A stretch of 64,000 bases of DNA, from positions 1,054,001 through 1,118,000 of the forward strand of contig OY782758.1 in NCBI GenBank assembly GCA_963678215.1, given 5' to 3'. The first letter of the stretch is position 1. Each line of letters starts with the position of its first letter. Below are positions 55,342 through 64,000 of this stretch, one piece after another. This DNA comes from Thiobius zoothamnicola (GTDB taxonomy: Bacteria; Pseudomonadota; Gammaproteobacteria; Chromatiales; Chromatiaceae). The notes beneath the pieces were generated by a model that was not told where the DNA came from, did not search any database, and worked only from the letters and a program-made list of their open reading frames with translations. The position numbers and the translations under genes are program-made.

Positions 55342-56304
55342 ATGACAAGCAAAGCACAAAACCCAGATCAAAACAGCCTCCATTACCTACTGAAAAACTG
55401 GCTAAGATCAAAAGTCCCCCTACTGACGGTGATCTTACTGATAAGTTTGTTGACTCTGGCTTTTTTCTGGAATCTTATTGTCATTTCCATTAAACCTGGC
55501 GAAGCTGGTGTGCTCTATCGGCGTTTTGGCGGCACCCAAATCGATAAGATATATGGCGAAGGTCTACATATCTTTAACCCCATAGACATCGTCTACATCT
55601 ATAACGTGAAGAAAAGGATCGCACTTCACCAATTCAACGTCATTACGAGAAAAGGGTTGAAAGTCCACCTTTCGTTAGCGATCCGTTATCGACCAGAATA
55701 CGATCTGCTTGGCATTCTGCATCAGAAAATTGGCCCAAATTATTTAACAACCGTCGTATTACCACAAATCGAATCCGTAATGCGTAAGCAACTGGGTAAC
55801 TACTCAGCTGAACAAATATACACGAACGAAGCAGGACTGCTGACCAACGCCATACTCACCGCCTTGGATGAAGTTGGGCGCAACTACGTCGAAGTTGAAG
55901 ACATTATCATCCGCAGCATTGAGCTACCGATAAAAATCAAGGACGCAATTGAAGCCAAATTGACTCAGGAAGAATTCATGAAATCCTACGAATTCAGAAT
56001 AGAAACGGCGAAACAGGAAGCTGAACGTTTACGGATAGAAGCCGGCGGCACCCAAACATACCACCGGATCGTCAATAGTTCATTAACCGATCTCATACTC
56101 CAGCATGAAGGTATTTTAGCCACCAAACAATTAGCGAAATCCAATAATGCGAAAGTCGTTATTATCGGCAGCGGTGATGGCGGTCTGCCATTGATACTCA
56201 ATACAGCAGATCGCATACCCCCCAGTGAGGAAACAGCCCTCAAGGCTATCCACCCAGATAAAAAGAAAGCGATACCCTCAACACCGCCTATCCCCAATCA
56301 GTAA
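55342..56304 (+). CDS. SPFH/Band 7 domain membrane protein
   Basis: A 320-residue protein. One membrane helix at about residues 28-52 is followed by the SPFH start VISIKPGEAGVLYRRFGGTQ. The domain ends near VEDIIIRSIELPIKIKDAIEAK, then a helical stretch rich in Glu/Lys (EFRIETAKQEAERLRIEA), typical of prohibitin-like oligomers. SPFH proteins scaffold membrane microdomains and protease complexes. It is followed after 21 bp by the large binding-protein-like gene, so the two are probably cotranscribed and may form one surface or membrane complex; that is inferred. Confidence 0.87.
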   Translation: MTSKAQNPDQNSLHYLLKNWLRSKVPLLTVILLISLLTLAFFWNLIVISIKPGEAGVLYRRFGGTQIDKIYGEGLHIFNPIDIVYIYNVKKRIALHQFNVITRKGLKVHLSLAIRYRPEYDLLGILHQKIGPNYLTTVVLPQIESVMRKQLGNYSAEQIYTNEAGLLTNAILTALDEVGRNYVEVEDIIIRSIELPIKIKDAIEAKLTQEEFMKSYEFRIETAKQEAERLRIEAGGTQTYHRIVNSSLTDLILQHEGILATKQLAKSNNAKVVIIGSGDGGLPLILNTADRIPPSEETALKAIHPDKKKAIPSTPPIPNQ

Positions 56305-56325
56305 TGCCTCACTGAGCCGTTAATA

Positions 56326-58188
56326 ATGATTAAACGCTTGATTCTACTCATCGCACTGATACTGATTGGCGATTATTTCATCTCGTATAGCTCCAATTAT
56401 GAAACTATGGCTCAAGAACGCATTAAATTCGCTCGCCAGCAAACCGGCGATATTGAAATCGCTGTTGTTCGACATGCCACTGACCCCACTTATCTCAACG
56501 GTATCTTGCTGGCGGCGAAACAGATCAACCAACGCCCGGAAAAACTTATCGGACGTTCCATTCGCATCCATGCTGAGACGGAACAACCAACTATCGAGAA
56601 AAGTATGCAGACGATCCGACGTATTGTCAGTAACCCCAAAATCGTCGCCGTTTTGGGGCACCGTAGATCCAGTATCGCGATTCCCGCATCCGTCATTTAT
56701 GAACGCAGTCAAGTTATATTCTTACCTTCATTCTCCACGGCCGATTCACTGACTGGGCATAAATTCAAATATACACTTCGTATGATGCCCAATACCCAAA
56801 TCCTCGCAGACCAGCAATCCAGCGTCGCTGGTTATCTTGGTTATCAGAGAATAGTGATACTCTATGCCCGGGATTCTGTCAGCCGTGAACTCGCATTTCT
56901 GTTTGAAGACGCGGCAATAGAACGAGGGATGAAAATCATTAAACGAGCCTCTTTCTTTAGTGGTGAAGACAAAGATTATCGTGCGATAATTTCGCAATTT
57001 GACTTGGCAGAATTTGACGCTATCTATATTGCCGCTGACGAAACAACAGGCGCTCGCATGGCGAAACAACTCCGTGAAATGGGCTTATCACAACCGATTA
57101 TTGGCAGTGATCAATTCACAAACAAATCTTACAATCAAATAGCTGGCATGGAAGCCGCCAATCGCACCATCGTGCCCACGATCTTCAAACCCAACACCCA
57201 TAGTCAGATCCAAACAACATTTATAAAACAATACCAAAAAGAATATGGAGAACCACCTAATCTAAAAGCAGCCCAAGGTTACGATTCGCTAAATCTGCTG
57301 GCAACTGCTATCACTCAGGCTGAATCCACCTTAGGACCGACATTAAGCTCCACATTGCACTATATGCCAGCCTGGGTCGGCGTCACCGGCATCCATGCTT
57401 TTGATCAAGATGGGGAATTACAAGGTAAGAAATACTTCTTTCAAGTTTGGCGGGATGGTGAATTGGTCAACTTGCCCGGCATACACAAATTCTATCTGCT
57501 AGACCGGTTCGCAAAAGGCCTTAAAGCGCAACACGGGGAAAACCACCCGCTCACCAATTTTCCCAAAGTCTTTAAACGACGCATGCATGAAGATGACCAT
57601 AAAACTTATCGGTTAGATTTAGCCCATGAGTTGATCCGATTCAAACGCATTGGCATTATTTATGAAGATACGGAATCTGGCCGGGAACAAGCGCACTATT
57701 ATCTCTTAAAAGAACTCGCCAAAAGAAAAAATATACAGATGATTGAATGCCAGATTGATTTCTCTTCATCAGATGAAAAAGAGAATGAAAAAAAACTCAT
57801 AGAATGCTACGGCAACTTATCAGTCAAGATTGATACGCTATTAACGCCCAGCTATTACACCAGCGCGCATAACCCAGACTTTATCAAACAGTTGGATGCC
57901 GCCTTAGGCACCTATCAAATCCCCTCAATATCCATTGATCAGCACAGTCGGACCGGAGACGCCAGCATTATTCTTACTCGATCAACCGACGATATATCCA
58001 GTAACGAATCCCATACAATGAAAAACATACGGGCGTACCATGGACTCTTAAAAAATATTAAGATACACGAATTTTATGATCAAATAACAAGCTTACCCAG
58101 CATCAAGATAAATCTCGACGACCTACAGAATGATGGCATACCAGACCAGCCAATCCTGGATATATCAACAGATGTCTATCTGCATTAA
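56326..58188 (+). CDS. Large periplasmic-binding (type 1) protein, probably two receptor domains
   Basis: A 620-residue protein with an N-terminal membrane helix or uncleaved signal (about residues 3-20). Residues about 45-400 follow the LivJ/receptor-family pattern: IEIAVVRHA, ILLAAKQINQRP, VAVLGHRRSSIAIPAS and ADETTGARMAKQLREMGL. The last 220 residues begin another receptor-like unit (RFKRIGIIYEDTESGREQAHY, then VKIDTLLTPSYY). This is much longer than the usual 380-400 residues for a solute-binding protein. No ABC permease or ATPase gene is nearby, so it may sense or scaffold with the SPFH partner rather than feed a transporter. Confidence 0.75.
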   Translation: MIKRLILLIALILIGDYFISYSSNYETMAQERIKFARQQTGDIEIAVVRHATDPTYLNGILLAAKQINQRPEKLIGRSIRIHAETEQPTIEKSMQTIRRIVSNPKIVAVLGHRRSSIAIPASVIYERSQVIFLPSFSTADSLTGHKFKYTLRMMPNTQILADQQSSVAGYLGYQRIVILYARDSVSRELAFLFEDAAIERGMKIIKRASFFSGEDKDYRAIISQFDLAEFDAIYIAADETTGARMAKQLREMGLSQPIIGSDQFTNKSYNQIAGMEAANRTIVPTIFKPNTHSQIQTTFIKQYQKEYGEPPNLKAAQGYDSLNLLATAITQAESTLGPTLSSTLHYMPAWVGVTGIHAFDQDGELQGKKYFFQVWRDGELVNLPGIHKFYLLDRFAKGLKAQHGENHPLTNFPKVFKRRMHEDDHKTYRLDLAHELIRFKRIGIIYEDTESGREQAHYYLLKELAKRKNIQMIECQIDFSSSDEKENEKKLIECYGNLSVKIDTLLTPSYYTSAHNPDFIKQLDAALGTYQIPSISIDQHSRTGDASIILTRSTDDISSNESHTMKNIRAYHGLLKNIKIHEFYDQITSLPSIKINLDDLQNDGIPDQPILDISTDVYLH

Positions 58189-58234
58189 CTCCAGCCCCCA
58201 TGAAGACTTGAACTCATACACAAGATCTATAAAT

Positions 58235-59098
58235 TCATACCTTCGGTATTTTCAAAACCTTGCAATTCCCACGAAGCTTTGGATTAAGAGAGTTCTCCAT
58301 TTCCACAACTGTTTGAGAACCCGGTTTAGTATTAGCAGCAAATTGACGACATATTCCCAGGGTTTTTGTAGTAATACCATAATCAAAACCAATAACTTCA
58401 GTGTTCTTCCACCCGAATTCTTTAAGTTTTTTGGTAAAACTCTCGCTGTAAACTTTAGGTGCTCTATTTTTACCAAGATCATCATGTGAGGTGTAACACG
58501 ACATTAGCCAAATCCGCTTAGGAACATTCGCTCCTTTCAAATTCGGATGAGCAATCTCATTAAGATAGGTAGCGAACTTACTTGCACTGACATAGCGTCC
58601 ACCGACTGAAGCCCCGCGGCTCTGCCAACTTGATTTTAATAACCCTCCTTTCTTCTTTCCAAACGTCGCCCCAGGATCTACTCTCCAAGTACTATGCCCA
58701 TAAAGGAATATATCTTTGGTATTAATTTTTATTTCCGGTTTATGATTGATTTTGATACGATTGGATGAAGCATTATACACATTACTCTGGCAATTAACGG
58801 GACTCGTTCCATGAAATTTTTTCTTGTTCGGAATTAACGATCTATCCGTTAGACTGTGGCTAGCGGGATTATTACTCTTGAAATTATCCTGCCTACGTTG
58901 CCCCCCTTGCTTATACCACTGAATAATACAATGATTATTATTTCCCCCAATAGAAGAACCTTGCTGATACCTCTGTTGACTTACTCTATTAGTATAACCA
59001 CTTAAACCCTGCGGGTTCATTCCGGTAATACGATTTCTTACCGCACACCCTTGACTAGCCTGGGTAGGCTTCATGTAATTAGGTATATGACTAGGCAT
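58235..59098 (-). CDS. Unrecognised protein with possible His/Cys catalytic pair
   Basis: A 287-residue protein. The first 115 residues are Asn/Gln/Ser-rich and low in hydrophobic residues. The C-terminal half is folded-looking: IFLYGHSTW puts His135 after a strand, and KRIWLMSCYTS puts Cys201 after another. That order, hydrophobic strand then G-H, later hydrophobic strand then S-C, resembles clan CD cysteine peptidases. No family match is known to me. The start at 59098 follows an AAGGAG with six bases spacing, far better than the longer 59137 start. AT-rich; probably acquired. It converges with the binding-protein gene. Confidence 0.6.
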   Translation of the reverse strand: MPSHIPNYMKPTQASQGCAVRNRITGMNPQGLSGYTNRVSQQRYQQGSSIGGNNNHCIIQWYKQGGQRRQDNFKSNNPASHSLTDRSLIPNKKKFHGTSPVNCQSNVYNASSNRIKINHKPEIKINTKDIFLYGHSTWRVDPGATFGKKKGGLLKSSWQSRGASVGGRYVSASKFATYLNEIAHPNLKGANVPKRIWLMSCYTSHDDLGKNRAPKVYSESFTKKLKEFGWKNTEVIGFDYGITTKTLGICRQFAANTKPGSQTVVEMENSLNPKLRGNCKVLKIPKV

Positions 59099-59383
59099 GC
59101 TTAACTCCTTCCAACTCTGGATTCTATAAATAGACAATCAGACGCTAAATTAAAATTAAGTGCATCAACACCTCATTACAAGCGCCAAGGATTATATTTT
59201 AACTCACAAAATATTGCATAATAGCAATTCAGGAATGTAACCCAAACCTGAAGTCTAAAAATTATTAGCGAAAAAATATCGACTTGCAAGCAATTTATAC
59301 GAAAAAACATCCTACCTAAAATTAAACGGATATTGAACTCTCCCAACCAGAACACCAACTAATAAAAACCGACGAACCCATTC

Positions 59384-61270
59384 ATGAATACAGACACCAC
59401 ATCCGCCAGTCAGGATCTCCTCAAAAAAATCAGCACCCCAGATGCCCTGCGTCAGTTGGAACGCGCTCAACTCCCTTCAGTAGCCGACGCCGTGCGCAAT
59501 CACTTGATCGCCTGCGTCTCCCAAACTGGTGGACACCTGGCGGCAGGCTTGGGCGTGGTCGAACTCACGGTCGCCTTGCACTACATTTTTGATACGCCCA
59601 ATGATCAATTGATCTGGGATGTCGGTCATCAGGCTTATCCGCATAAAATTCTCACTGGTCGGTATGACCAAATGCATCAACTTCGGCAAAAAGGCGGGCT
59701 TTCCGGTTTTTTACGTCGTGATGAATCGGTTTATGATGCATTTGGCGCAGGCCATTCCAGCACTTCGATCAGCGCCGCTTTGGGCATGGCAGTCGCTGCG
59801 CAAGCCCAACATATCGAACGGAAACATATTGCGGTAATCGGCGACGGCGCCCTCTCCGCCGGGATGGCGTTTGAAGCCTTGAACCATGGCGGCTCGTTGG
59901 ATGTCGATCTGCTGGTCATTCTGAATGACAACGATATGTCAATCTCGCCACCGGTCGGCGCCATCAGCAACTATCTGGCCCGTATTCTATCCAGCCGGTT
60001 TTACCACCAAATGCGCCAGGGCGGAAAACAGATACTGGGCAACATACCCGGCATGAAGCACTTCGCACATCGCTGGGAAGAGCATATGAAGGGCATGCTC
60101 ATGCCAAGCACTTTATTTGAAGAACTGGGCTTTAACTATATCGGGCCGATTGACGGACATGATCTGCCTTTGCTGCTGGACACACTGGACAACATGAAAG
60201 CCTTGACAGGTCCGCGCTTCCTCCATGTCGTCACCCAAAAAGGCCGTGGTTACGCCCCTGCTGAAGGAGACCCCTGCGTCTATCATGGCGTCACGCCCTT
60301 CAATCTGGATACCGGGAGAATGGAGAAAAAACCGGTACGCAAAAAAAGCTATAGCCAAATTTTTTCGGATTGGATTTGCGCCGAAGCCGCCCAGGATAAG
60401 CGACTGATAGCGATAACCCCGGCCATGCGCGAAGGATCCGGCCTGGTTCAGTTCGCCGCAACCTACCCGGATCGCTACTATGATGTCGGCATTGCTGAAC
60501 AACACGCCGTCACTTTCGCCGCCGGACTGGCCTGCGACAAAATGAAGCCTGTCGTAGCGATATACTCCACCTTCTTGCAACGCGCCTATGACCAGATGAT
60601 CCATGATGTGGCACTGCAAAATCTGGACATCACCTTCGCCGTTGATCGCGCCGGCATGGTCGGCGCGGATGGCGCGACTCACGCCGGCGTTTTTGACCTC
60701 AGCTATGCGCGTTGCATTCCCAACATGGCGGTTCTGGCACCAACCGATGAAATGGAATGTCGCGCAATGCTGCATACCGCTTACCAACATCCAGGCCCGG
60801 CATTAGTCCGATATCCACGCGGCACGGGCGCAGGCCTGGAACCCCCCGAAACACTGGAGACTTTACCCTGGGCGAAAGGCGAAATACGCCATGTCGGCAA
60901 AACCATCGCCATTTTGTCGTTCGGCTCCACCCTCGCCCTGGCGCTTCAGTTAGCAGACGAACTACAAGCCACCGTCGCCAATATGCGTTTCATTAAACCG
61001 CTGGATACCACGCTGATTGATCAACTGGCTGACGAACATCAGTTACTCATCACGCTGGAAGAAAACGTGATTGCGGGAGGCGCTGGCTCTGCCGTCAGTG
61101 AATATCTGGCGACGCGCCATAAAAACTCACCCATCATGCATTTTGGTTTACCGGATCATTACATTGAACAGGCGAATCAACAGGAACAGTGGGAAGAAGC
61201 CGGATTGACCTTGCAAAACATTTCGCCAAAAATCCAGCAAGCACTGAAAAACATCGCAACATCCGCATAA
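59384..61270 (+). CDS. dxs: 1-deoxy-D-xylulose-5-phosphate synthase
   Basis: A 628-residue thiamine diphosphate enzyme, first step of the MEP isoprenoid pathway (pyruvate plus glyceraldehyde-3-phosphate). The TPP-binding [18 protein letters not shown] and [10 protein letters not shown] lie in the first domain, and the second has [15 protein letters not shown] with the catalytic Glu. [15 protein letters not shown] motif and a C-terminal transketolase domain complete it. A 285-bp AT-rich gap separates it from the divergent upstream gene. zapE follows 38 bp later. Confidence 0.96.
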   Translation: MNTDTTSASQDLLKKISTPDALRQLERAQLPSVADAVRNHLIACVSQTGGHLAAGLGVVELTVALHYIFDTPNDQLIWDVGHQAYPHKILTGRYDQMHQLRQKGGLSGFLRRDESVYDAFGAGHSSTSISAALGMAVAAQAQHIERKHIAVIGDGALSAGMAFEALNHGGSLDVDLLVILNDNDMSISPPVGAISNYLARILSSRFYHQMRQGGKQILGNIPGMKHFAHRWEEHMKGMLMPSTLFEELGFNYIGPIDGHDLPLLLDTLDNMKALTGPRFLHVVTQKGRGYAPAEGDPCVYHGVTPFNLDTGRMEKKPVRKKSYSQIFSDWICAEAAQDKRLIAITPAMREGSGLVQFAATYPDRYYDVGIAEQHAVTFAAGLACDKMKPVVAIYSTFLQRAYDQMIHDVALQNLDITFAVDRAGMVGADGATHAGVFDLSYARCIPNMAVLAPTDEMECRAMLHTAYQHPGPALVRYPRGTGAGLEPPETLETLPWAKGEIRHVGKTIAILSFGSTLALALQLADELQATVANMRFIKPLDTTLIDQLADEHQLLITLEENVIAGGAGSAVSEYLATRHKNSPIMHFGLPDHYIEQANQQEQWEEAGLTLQNISPKIQQALKNIATSA

Positions 61271-61308
61271 ATTGCACTTCCAGTAATCAGACCTCTTAAT
61301 CACCAATC

Positions 61309-62394
61309 ATGCATTTCACCCAGCACTACCACCATCAACTTGGCGAACGCCAGTACGCAACGGATCCTGACCAAGCCAAAGTGGTTCATGCGCTGCAAGC
61401 ATTGTCGGATGAACTGGATGCCCGCGCCAAATCCAATCGCTGGCACGATTTATTGGGTTCTCAGCCTGAAACGCTCAAAGGCCTGTATATCTGGGGAGGC
61501 GTGGGTCGCGGCAAAACCTGGCTGATGGATTTGTTTTACGACCATCTCGCCGAGCCACGCAAAACACGTTTGCACTTCCACCGTTTTATGCAACGCGTGC
61601 ATGCTGACCTCACCCGCTGGCAAGGCAAACGTAATCCACTCAAGCATATCGCCAAACACATGAAACAAGAATGGAATGTCTTATGCCTGGATGAATTCCA
61701 GGTAAAAGATATCGGCGACGCTGTGATCCTGGCCGGTCTGTTACGCAGTTTGTTTGACCAGGGCATCGTGCTGGTGACGACATCCAATGTCGCACCGGAG
61801 AATCTTTACCAAGATGGTATCCAGCGCGCCAGTTTCCTGCCCGCTATCAAGCTATTGCAAGAACATACTCAAGTCCTGCCCATGGGCGGCCTGCAAGACT
61901 ACAGACAAAATACCGCCGCACAAACCCATCTCTACCACAGTCCAATCACGCCTGAGACGCCAACCCGTCTGGAAGAACAATTCACCCGACTGGCGTCAAC
62001 CCGGATACAACAAACAGGCATTCTGCCGATCAATGGGCGTCCTATGCCTTACCATAAACTGGCTGGCGAAATCGTCTGGTTTGATTTTGAAGCGCTTTGC
62101 GGTCCACCCCGCAGCCAGCAGGACTATATTGAACTGGCGCGCCGCCAACATACCGTACTGTTATCCGATATCCCCGTCATGGGTGCTTCCCGTGATGACC
62201 GCACCCGGCGTTTCATCCTGCTGATTGATGAATTTTATGATCGCAAAATCCAATTGATTATCAGCGCTGCAGCCCCCCCGGACAAACTCTATATGGGCGA
62301 GCGGCTGGCATTTGAATTCCAACGCACAATCAGTCGGCTGACCGAAATGCAAACGACAGCTTATCTCTGTCAAACCCGCAGCAAAGCTGGCTAA
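61309..62394 (+). CDS. zapE: Cell division ATPase ZapE (AFG1-like)
   Basis: A 361-residue AFG1/ZapE-family AAA ATPase. Walker A is GGVGRGKTWLMD, Walker B falls in VLCLDEFQVKDI, and VLVTTSNVAPENLY provides the sensor region. It associates with FtsZ at the constriction site under stress. It starts 38 bp after dxs and probably shares its transcript. No terminator with a T run is obvious in the 220 bp that follow. Confidence 0.94.
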   Translation: MHFTQHYHHQLGERQYATDPDQAKVVHALQALSDELDARAKSNRWHDLLGSQPETLKGLYIWGGVGRGKTWLMDLFYDHLAEPRKTRLHFHRFMQRVHADLTRWQGKRNPLKHIAKHMKQEWNVLCLDEFQVKDIGDAVILAGLLRSLFDQGIVLVTTSNVAPENLYQDGIQRASFLPAIKLLQEHTQVLPMGGLQDYRQNTAAQTHLYHSPITPETPTRLEEQFTRLASTRIQQTGILPINGRPMPYHKLAGEIVWFDFEALCGPPRSQQDYIELARRQHTVLLSDIPVMGASRDDRTRRFILLIDEFYDRKIQLIISAAAPPDKLYMGERLAFEFQRTISRLTEMQTTAYLCQTRSKAG

Positions 62395-62618
62395 TCACCA
62401 ACGAATAAATCCTGATTCTTCACTTGTCTCTCAATGAATTTGCATGGAGTGTAAAAAAACGCGGCTAAATTGATCAGATCGACGGGAAACGCCCTTGATC
62501 AATACTGGGGGTATTTACTCTGTCACCCTACCATCATTTTAGATCCCGTTTAGCCAAGCACCCGAAGCTCTACAAGCGATTTGCCGAGATTTTGGACATT
62601 GCAGAAGCCCCTCCCGGC

Positions 62619-62852
62619 TTACTTGGCAGGTGGTACTGAAAATCCACCAGCGGCCACGAAAGCGCCTCGGTTATCAGACATCTTACGACGTTTCTGCTGA
62701 TGCCCTACGTGTTGCACTGGCAACTTGAGTCCACCAGTTTTTTTGGCTTCAGTAGTCGAAGATTTCGACAGATTCAGCATCAATTCTGTGAGAGCTTCAA
62801 GTGCTAACGACTCGACTAAAAAGCAATTTGCGTAGCGTGTTAAGTCAGTCAT
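62619..62852 (-). CDS. Small unrecognised protein, last of a - strand gene set
   Basis: A predicted 77-residue protein. The first third is helical and hydrophobic (NCFLVESLALEALTELMLNL), the remainder is basic and polar and ends in FSVPPAK. It begins 32 bp after the stop of the next gene upstream on the same strand, which suggests one transcript. I used the ATG at 62852; an earlier in-frame ATG at 62870 is possible. No family recognised. Confidence 0.45.
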   Translation of the reverse strand: MTDLTRYANCFLVESLALEALTELMLNLSKSSTTEAKKTGGLKLPVQHVGHQQKRRKMSDNRGAFVAAGGFSVPPAK

Positions 62853-62884
62853 ACATGATCTACTTACCACGCTACGTTTAACAA

Positions 62885-63499
62885 TTAAGTATGAGTAGGC
62901 AATTGAACCTCAATCTCACCGACTAATACGGCTTGTTGTGGCCCGTCTGAACTCACCGCACCTTTAGGTAGACCGAGTTCAGTGTAATGCACGGCATTAG
63001 CTGCAGCGGCTTCTTCATCAGGTACTAAATAGTATGATTTTAAAGTAAACGTCGCGTCTTCAGGCAAGACTTTATCGTTTAACCACAAACTGGCGGTCAA
63101 TTGACTTGTAAAGCCTGAAGGTACGTCGGCATCCATACTGTAGGTAAAAACCGTATCCAATGGAATATCGGATTTGTTGATGAGAATAGGAGGAGTTGTC
63201 CCTTGATTAGAAGAACATAGTGCAACTGAGCAATCCTGTAGTAATTCAGTCACAATTGCAAAAGTCATTTTGTACGGAATAGAATTTTGCGCGTAGTTTG
63301 CCATGATATTCACAGAGGGGATATCCAGCACACCAGTTTCACTAGTGAGTTCGACAACACTTTTTTTGTCATCAGGATGCGTAATGCTTGAACCATTCAA
63401 TACGGATTGTTCAAGACTGCCATAGTTCGATTGGAATGTCAGTTGTACGCCAGTTTGCAAACCCGCAAATGACATAGTGGATGTAGGGAAAGTAGTCAT
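62885..63499 (-). CDS. Unrecognised beta-rich protein, paralogue of its upstream neighbour
   Basis: A 204-residue protein starting MTTFPTSTMSFAGLQ. Alternating hydrophobic and polar residues suggest a beta-sandwich. A segment near residue 160 (TFTLKSYYLVPDEEAAAA, then YTELGLPKG) resembles one in the upstream protein (KITLRVSYVVPSSSA, then YEKYALPLEK), and both start MTTF. This points to duplication. The start at 63499 is preferred to a longer 63595 start, since the extra 32 residues read like leader RNA. No family recognised; not obviously secreted. Confidence 0.55.
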   Translation of the reverse strand: MTTFPTSTMSFAGLQTGVQLTFQSNYGSLEQSVLNGSSITHPDDKKSVVELTSETGVLDIPSVNIMANYAQNSIPYKMTFAIVTELLQDCSVALCSSNQGTTPPILINKSDIPLDTVFTYSMDADVPSGFTSQLTASLWLNDKVLPEDATFTLKSYYLVPDEEAAAANAVHYTELGLPKGAVSSDGPQQAVLVGEIEVQLPTHT

Positions 63500-63546
63500 A
63501 ATATGATTCTCTATATAGTGTGAGTTGATGAAAAACATCATCCGAC

Positions 63547-63603
63547 TTGTACGGTCAGGACAACGACAACATTTGATAACATAAGCATTTTCCAACCGTA
63601 CAA
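63547..63603. promoter_or_regulatory. Inverted repeat in the leader of the - strand gene at 63499
   Basis: The 9-bp arms TTGTACGGT (63547-63555) and ACCGTACAA (63595-63603) are perfect complements separated by 39 bases. They lie 48 to 104 bases before the ATG on the - strand and could form an operator or an RNA stem. Function is not shown. Confidence 0.4.
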
Positions 63604-63641
63604 AACGAATGAATGTGCAGTGAGTAAAAATGATGCGTGAT

Positions 63642-63689
63642 TAGCTAAATAGCTAAATAGCTAAATAGCTAAATAGCTAAATAGCTAAC
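63642..63689. repeat. Tandem 8-bp repeat, TAGCTAAA, about six copies
   Basis: Five exact units of TAGCTAAA and a sixth ending TAGCTAAC. It covers the 3' end of the 105-codon gene on the - strand and supplies its stop codon. The unit is not a multiple of three and contains the palindrome TAGCTA, so copy number could change by slippage. Confidence 0.9.
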
Positions 63690-63986
63690 CGCATGTTGTT
63701 GGCCGTACGTGCTATGTCCACCAACCCAAATCTCCCGTACGGGTCCAACACCACCGTCTTCGCGATCACAACACAATGATTGTGCTTGGGTTTGTAGTTT
63801 TGCTGCCAGTTCTTTGGAGTACATTTTTTCCAGTGGCAAAGCATATTTTTCATATAACGCACTGGATGAAGGAACAACATAAGAAACCCGTAGGGTAATT
63901 TTCCAGTCAGATGATGGCGTGGTGCCATTACTCCAATAAGAGTAAGTGATGTTGGTCTCAAAATAAGCATACGCAAAAGTCGTCAT
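63669..63986 (-). CDS. Unrecognised small beta-rich protein, start uncertain at window edge
   Basis: A 105-residue reading frame starting MTTFAYAYFETN. It contains a strand pair KITLRVSYVVP similar to its downstream neighbour, and two adjacent Cys in QSLCCDRED. It ends in the 8-bp tandem repeat, so its C-terminus may be shortened relative to the neighbour. No in-frame stop lies between the ATG and the window end 14 bases upstream, so the true start could be outside. No family recognised. Confidence 0.5.
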   Translation of the reverse strand: MTTFAYAYFETNITYSYWSNGTTPSSDWKITLRVSYVVPSSSALYEKYALPLEKMYSKELAAKLQTQAQSLCCDREDGGVGPVREIWVGGHSTYGQQHAVSYLAI

Positions 63987-64000
63987 CCCTATTTCAAAAA

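Noticed and set aside
60113..60790. 225-codon - strand reading frame inside dxs
   Set aside because: Shadow of the conserved dxs frame.
63642..63689. CRISPR-like array
   Set aside because: The units are 8 bp and directly adjacent without spacers, so this is a simple tandem repeat. No cas genes are present.

Overview
The window is chromosomal DNA from a gammaproteobacterium. Housekeeping genes of that type occur on both sides (the 3' end of mfd, pgeF, ettA, ribD, sppA, adk, dxs, zapE, tRNA-Asn). The DUF29, Rpn and DUF2281/PIN genes and the REP-like palindrome would suit an environmental sulfur oxidiser or methanotroph, but the genus cannot be fixed by reading alone.

Region 1 (about 0.65-41.4 kb) is one large surface-glycan locus, all on the + strand, with many ATGA overlaps between genes. 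It opens with a TviB-type UDP-sugar dehydrogenase and a PglK-like ABC flippase. A pseudaminic-acid pathway follows: pseB, pseC, pseF, a PseH-like acetyltransferase, an unusual SDR/ATP-grasp fusion, a HAD phosphatase and pseI. This pathway is interrupted: a DUF2281/PIN toxin-antitoxin pair lies between pseF and pseG, and pseG is cut off after about 85 residues where a methyltransferase gene begins. The middle (about 13-28.8 kb) is visibly AT-rich and looks acquired. It holds an LIC12162-type transferase, glycosyltransferases, a CDP-6-deoxyhexose branch (rfbG, a 3,5-epimerase-like cupin, rfbF, an SDR), a Wzy-like polymerase, a decayed IS3 element, a CapK/PaaK-like ligase and an O-acyltransferase split by one missing T in a poly-T run. 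From 28.8 kb base composition returns to that of the flanks: wecB, an Rpn nuclease, a two-domain oxidoreductase, DUF29, a heparinase-like lyase, a GT4 enzyme, an SDR, the PglC-type initiating transferase, a PglF/WbpM-type dehydratase, and a NarX-like sensor kinase overlapping it by 4 bp. A plausible assembly line is: initiation by the PglC-type enzyme, extension by the GTs, flipping by the ABC protein, polymerisation by Wzy and trimming by the lyase.

Region 2 (41.5-52.6 kb) has tRNA-Asn, pgeF and ettA, then the most interesting stretch. A 31-codon ORF (44308-44403) overlaps the start of a PvdE/SyrD-type peptide-exporter ABC gene. After it come ribD, a dioxygenase with a Nif11-like N-terminus, and a B12-binding radical SAM enzyme. 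It could be a small peptide natural-product operon; this is inference. An HNH nuclease, a HAD phosphatase and sppA follow.

Region 3 (52.6-64 kb) has adk and a DUF1015 gene on the - strand, an SPFH membrane protein paired with an oversized periplasmic-binding-like protein, an unrecognised protein with a possible His/Cys catalytic pair, dxs and zapE. It ends in a - strand set of small unrecognised genes, two of which look paralogous, with an 8-bp tandem repeat and an inverted repeat between them.
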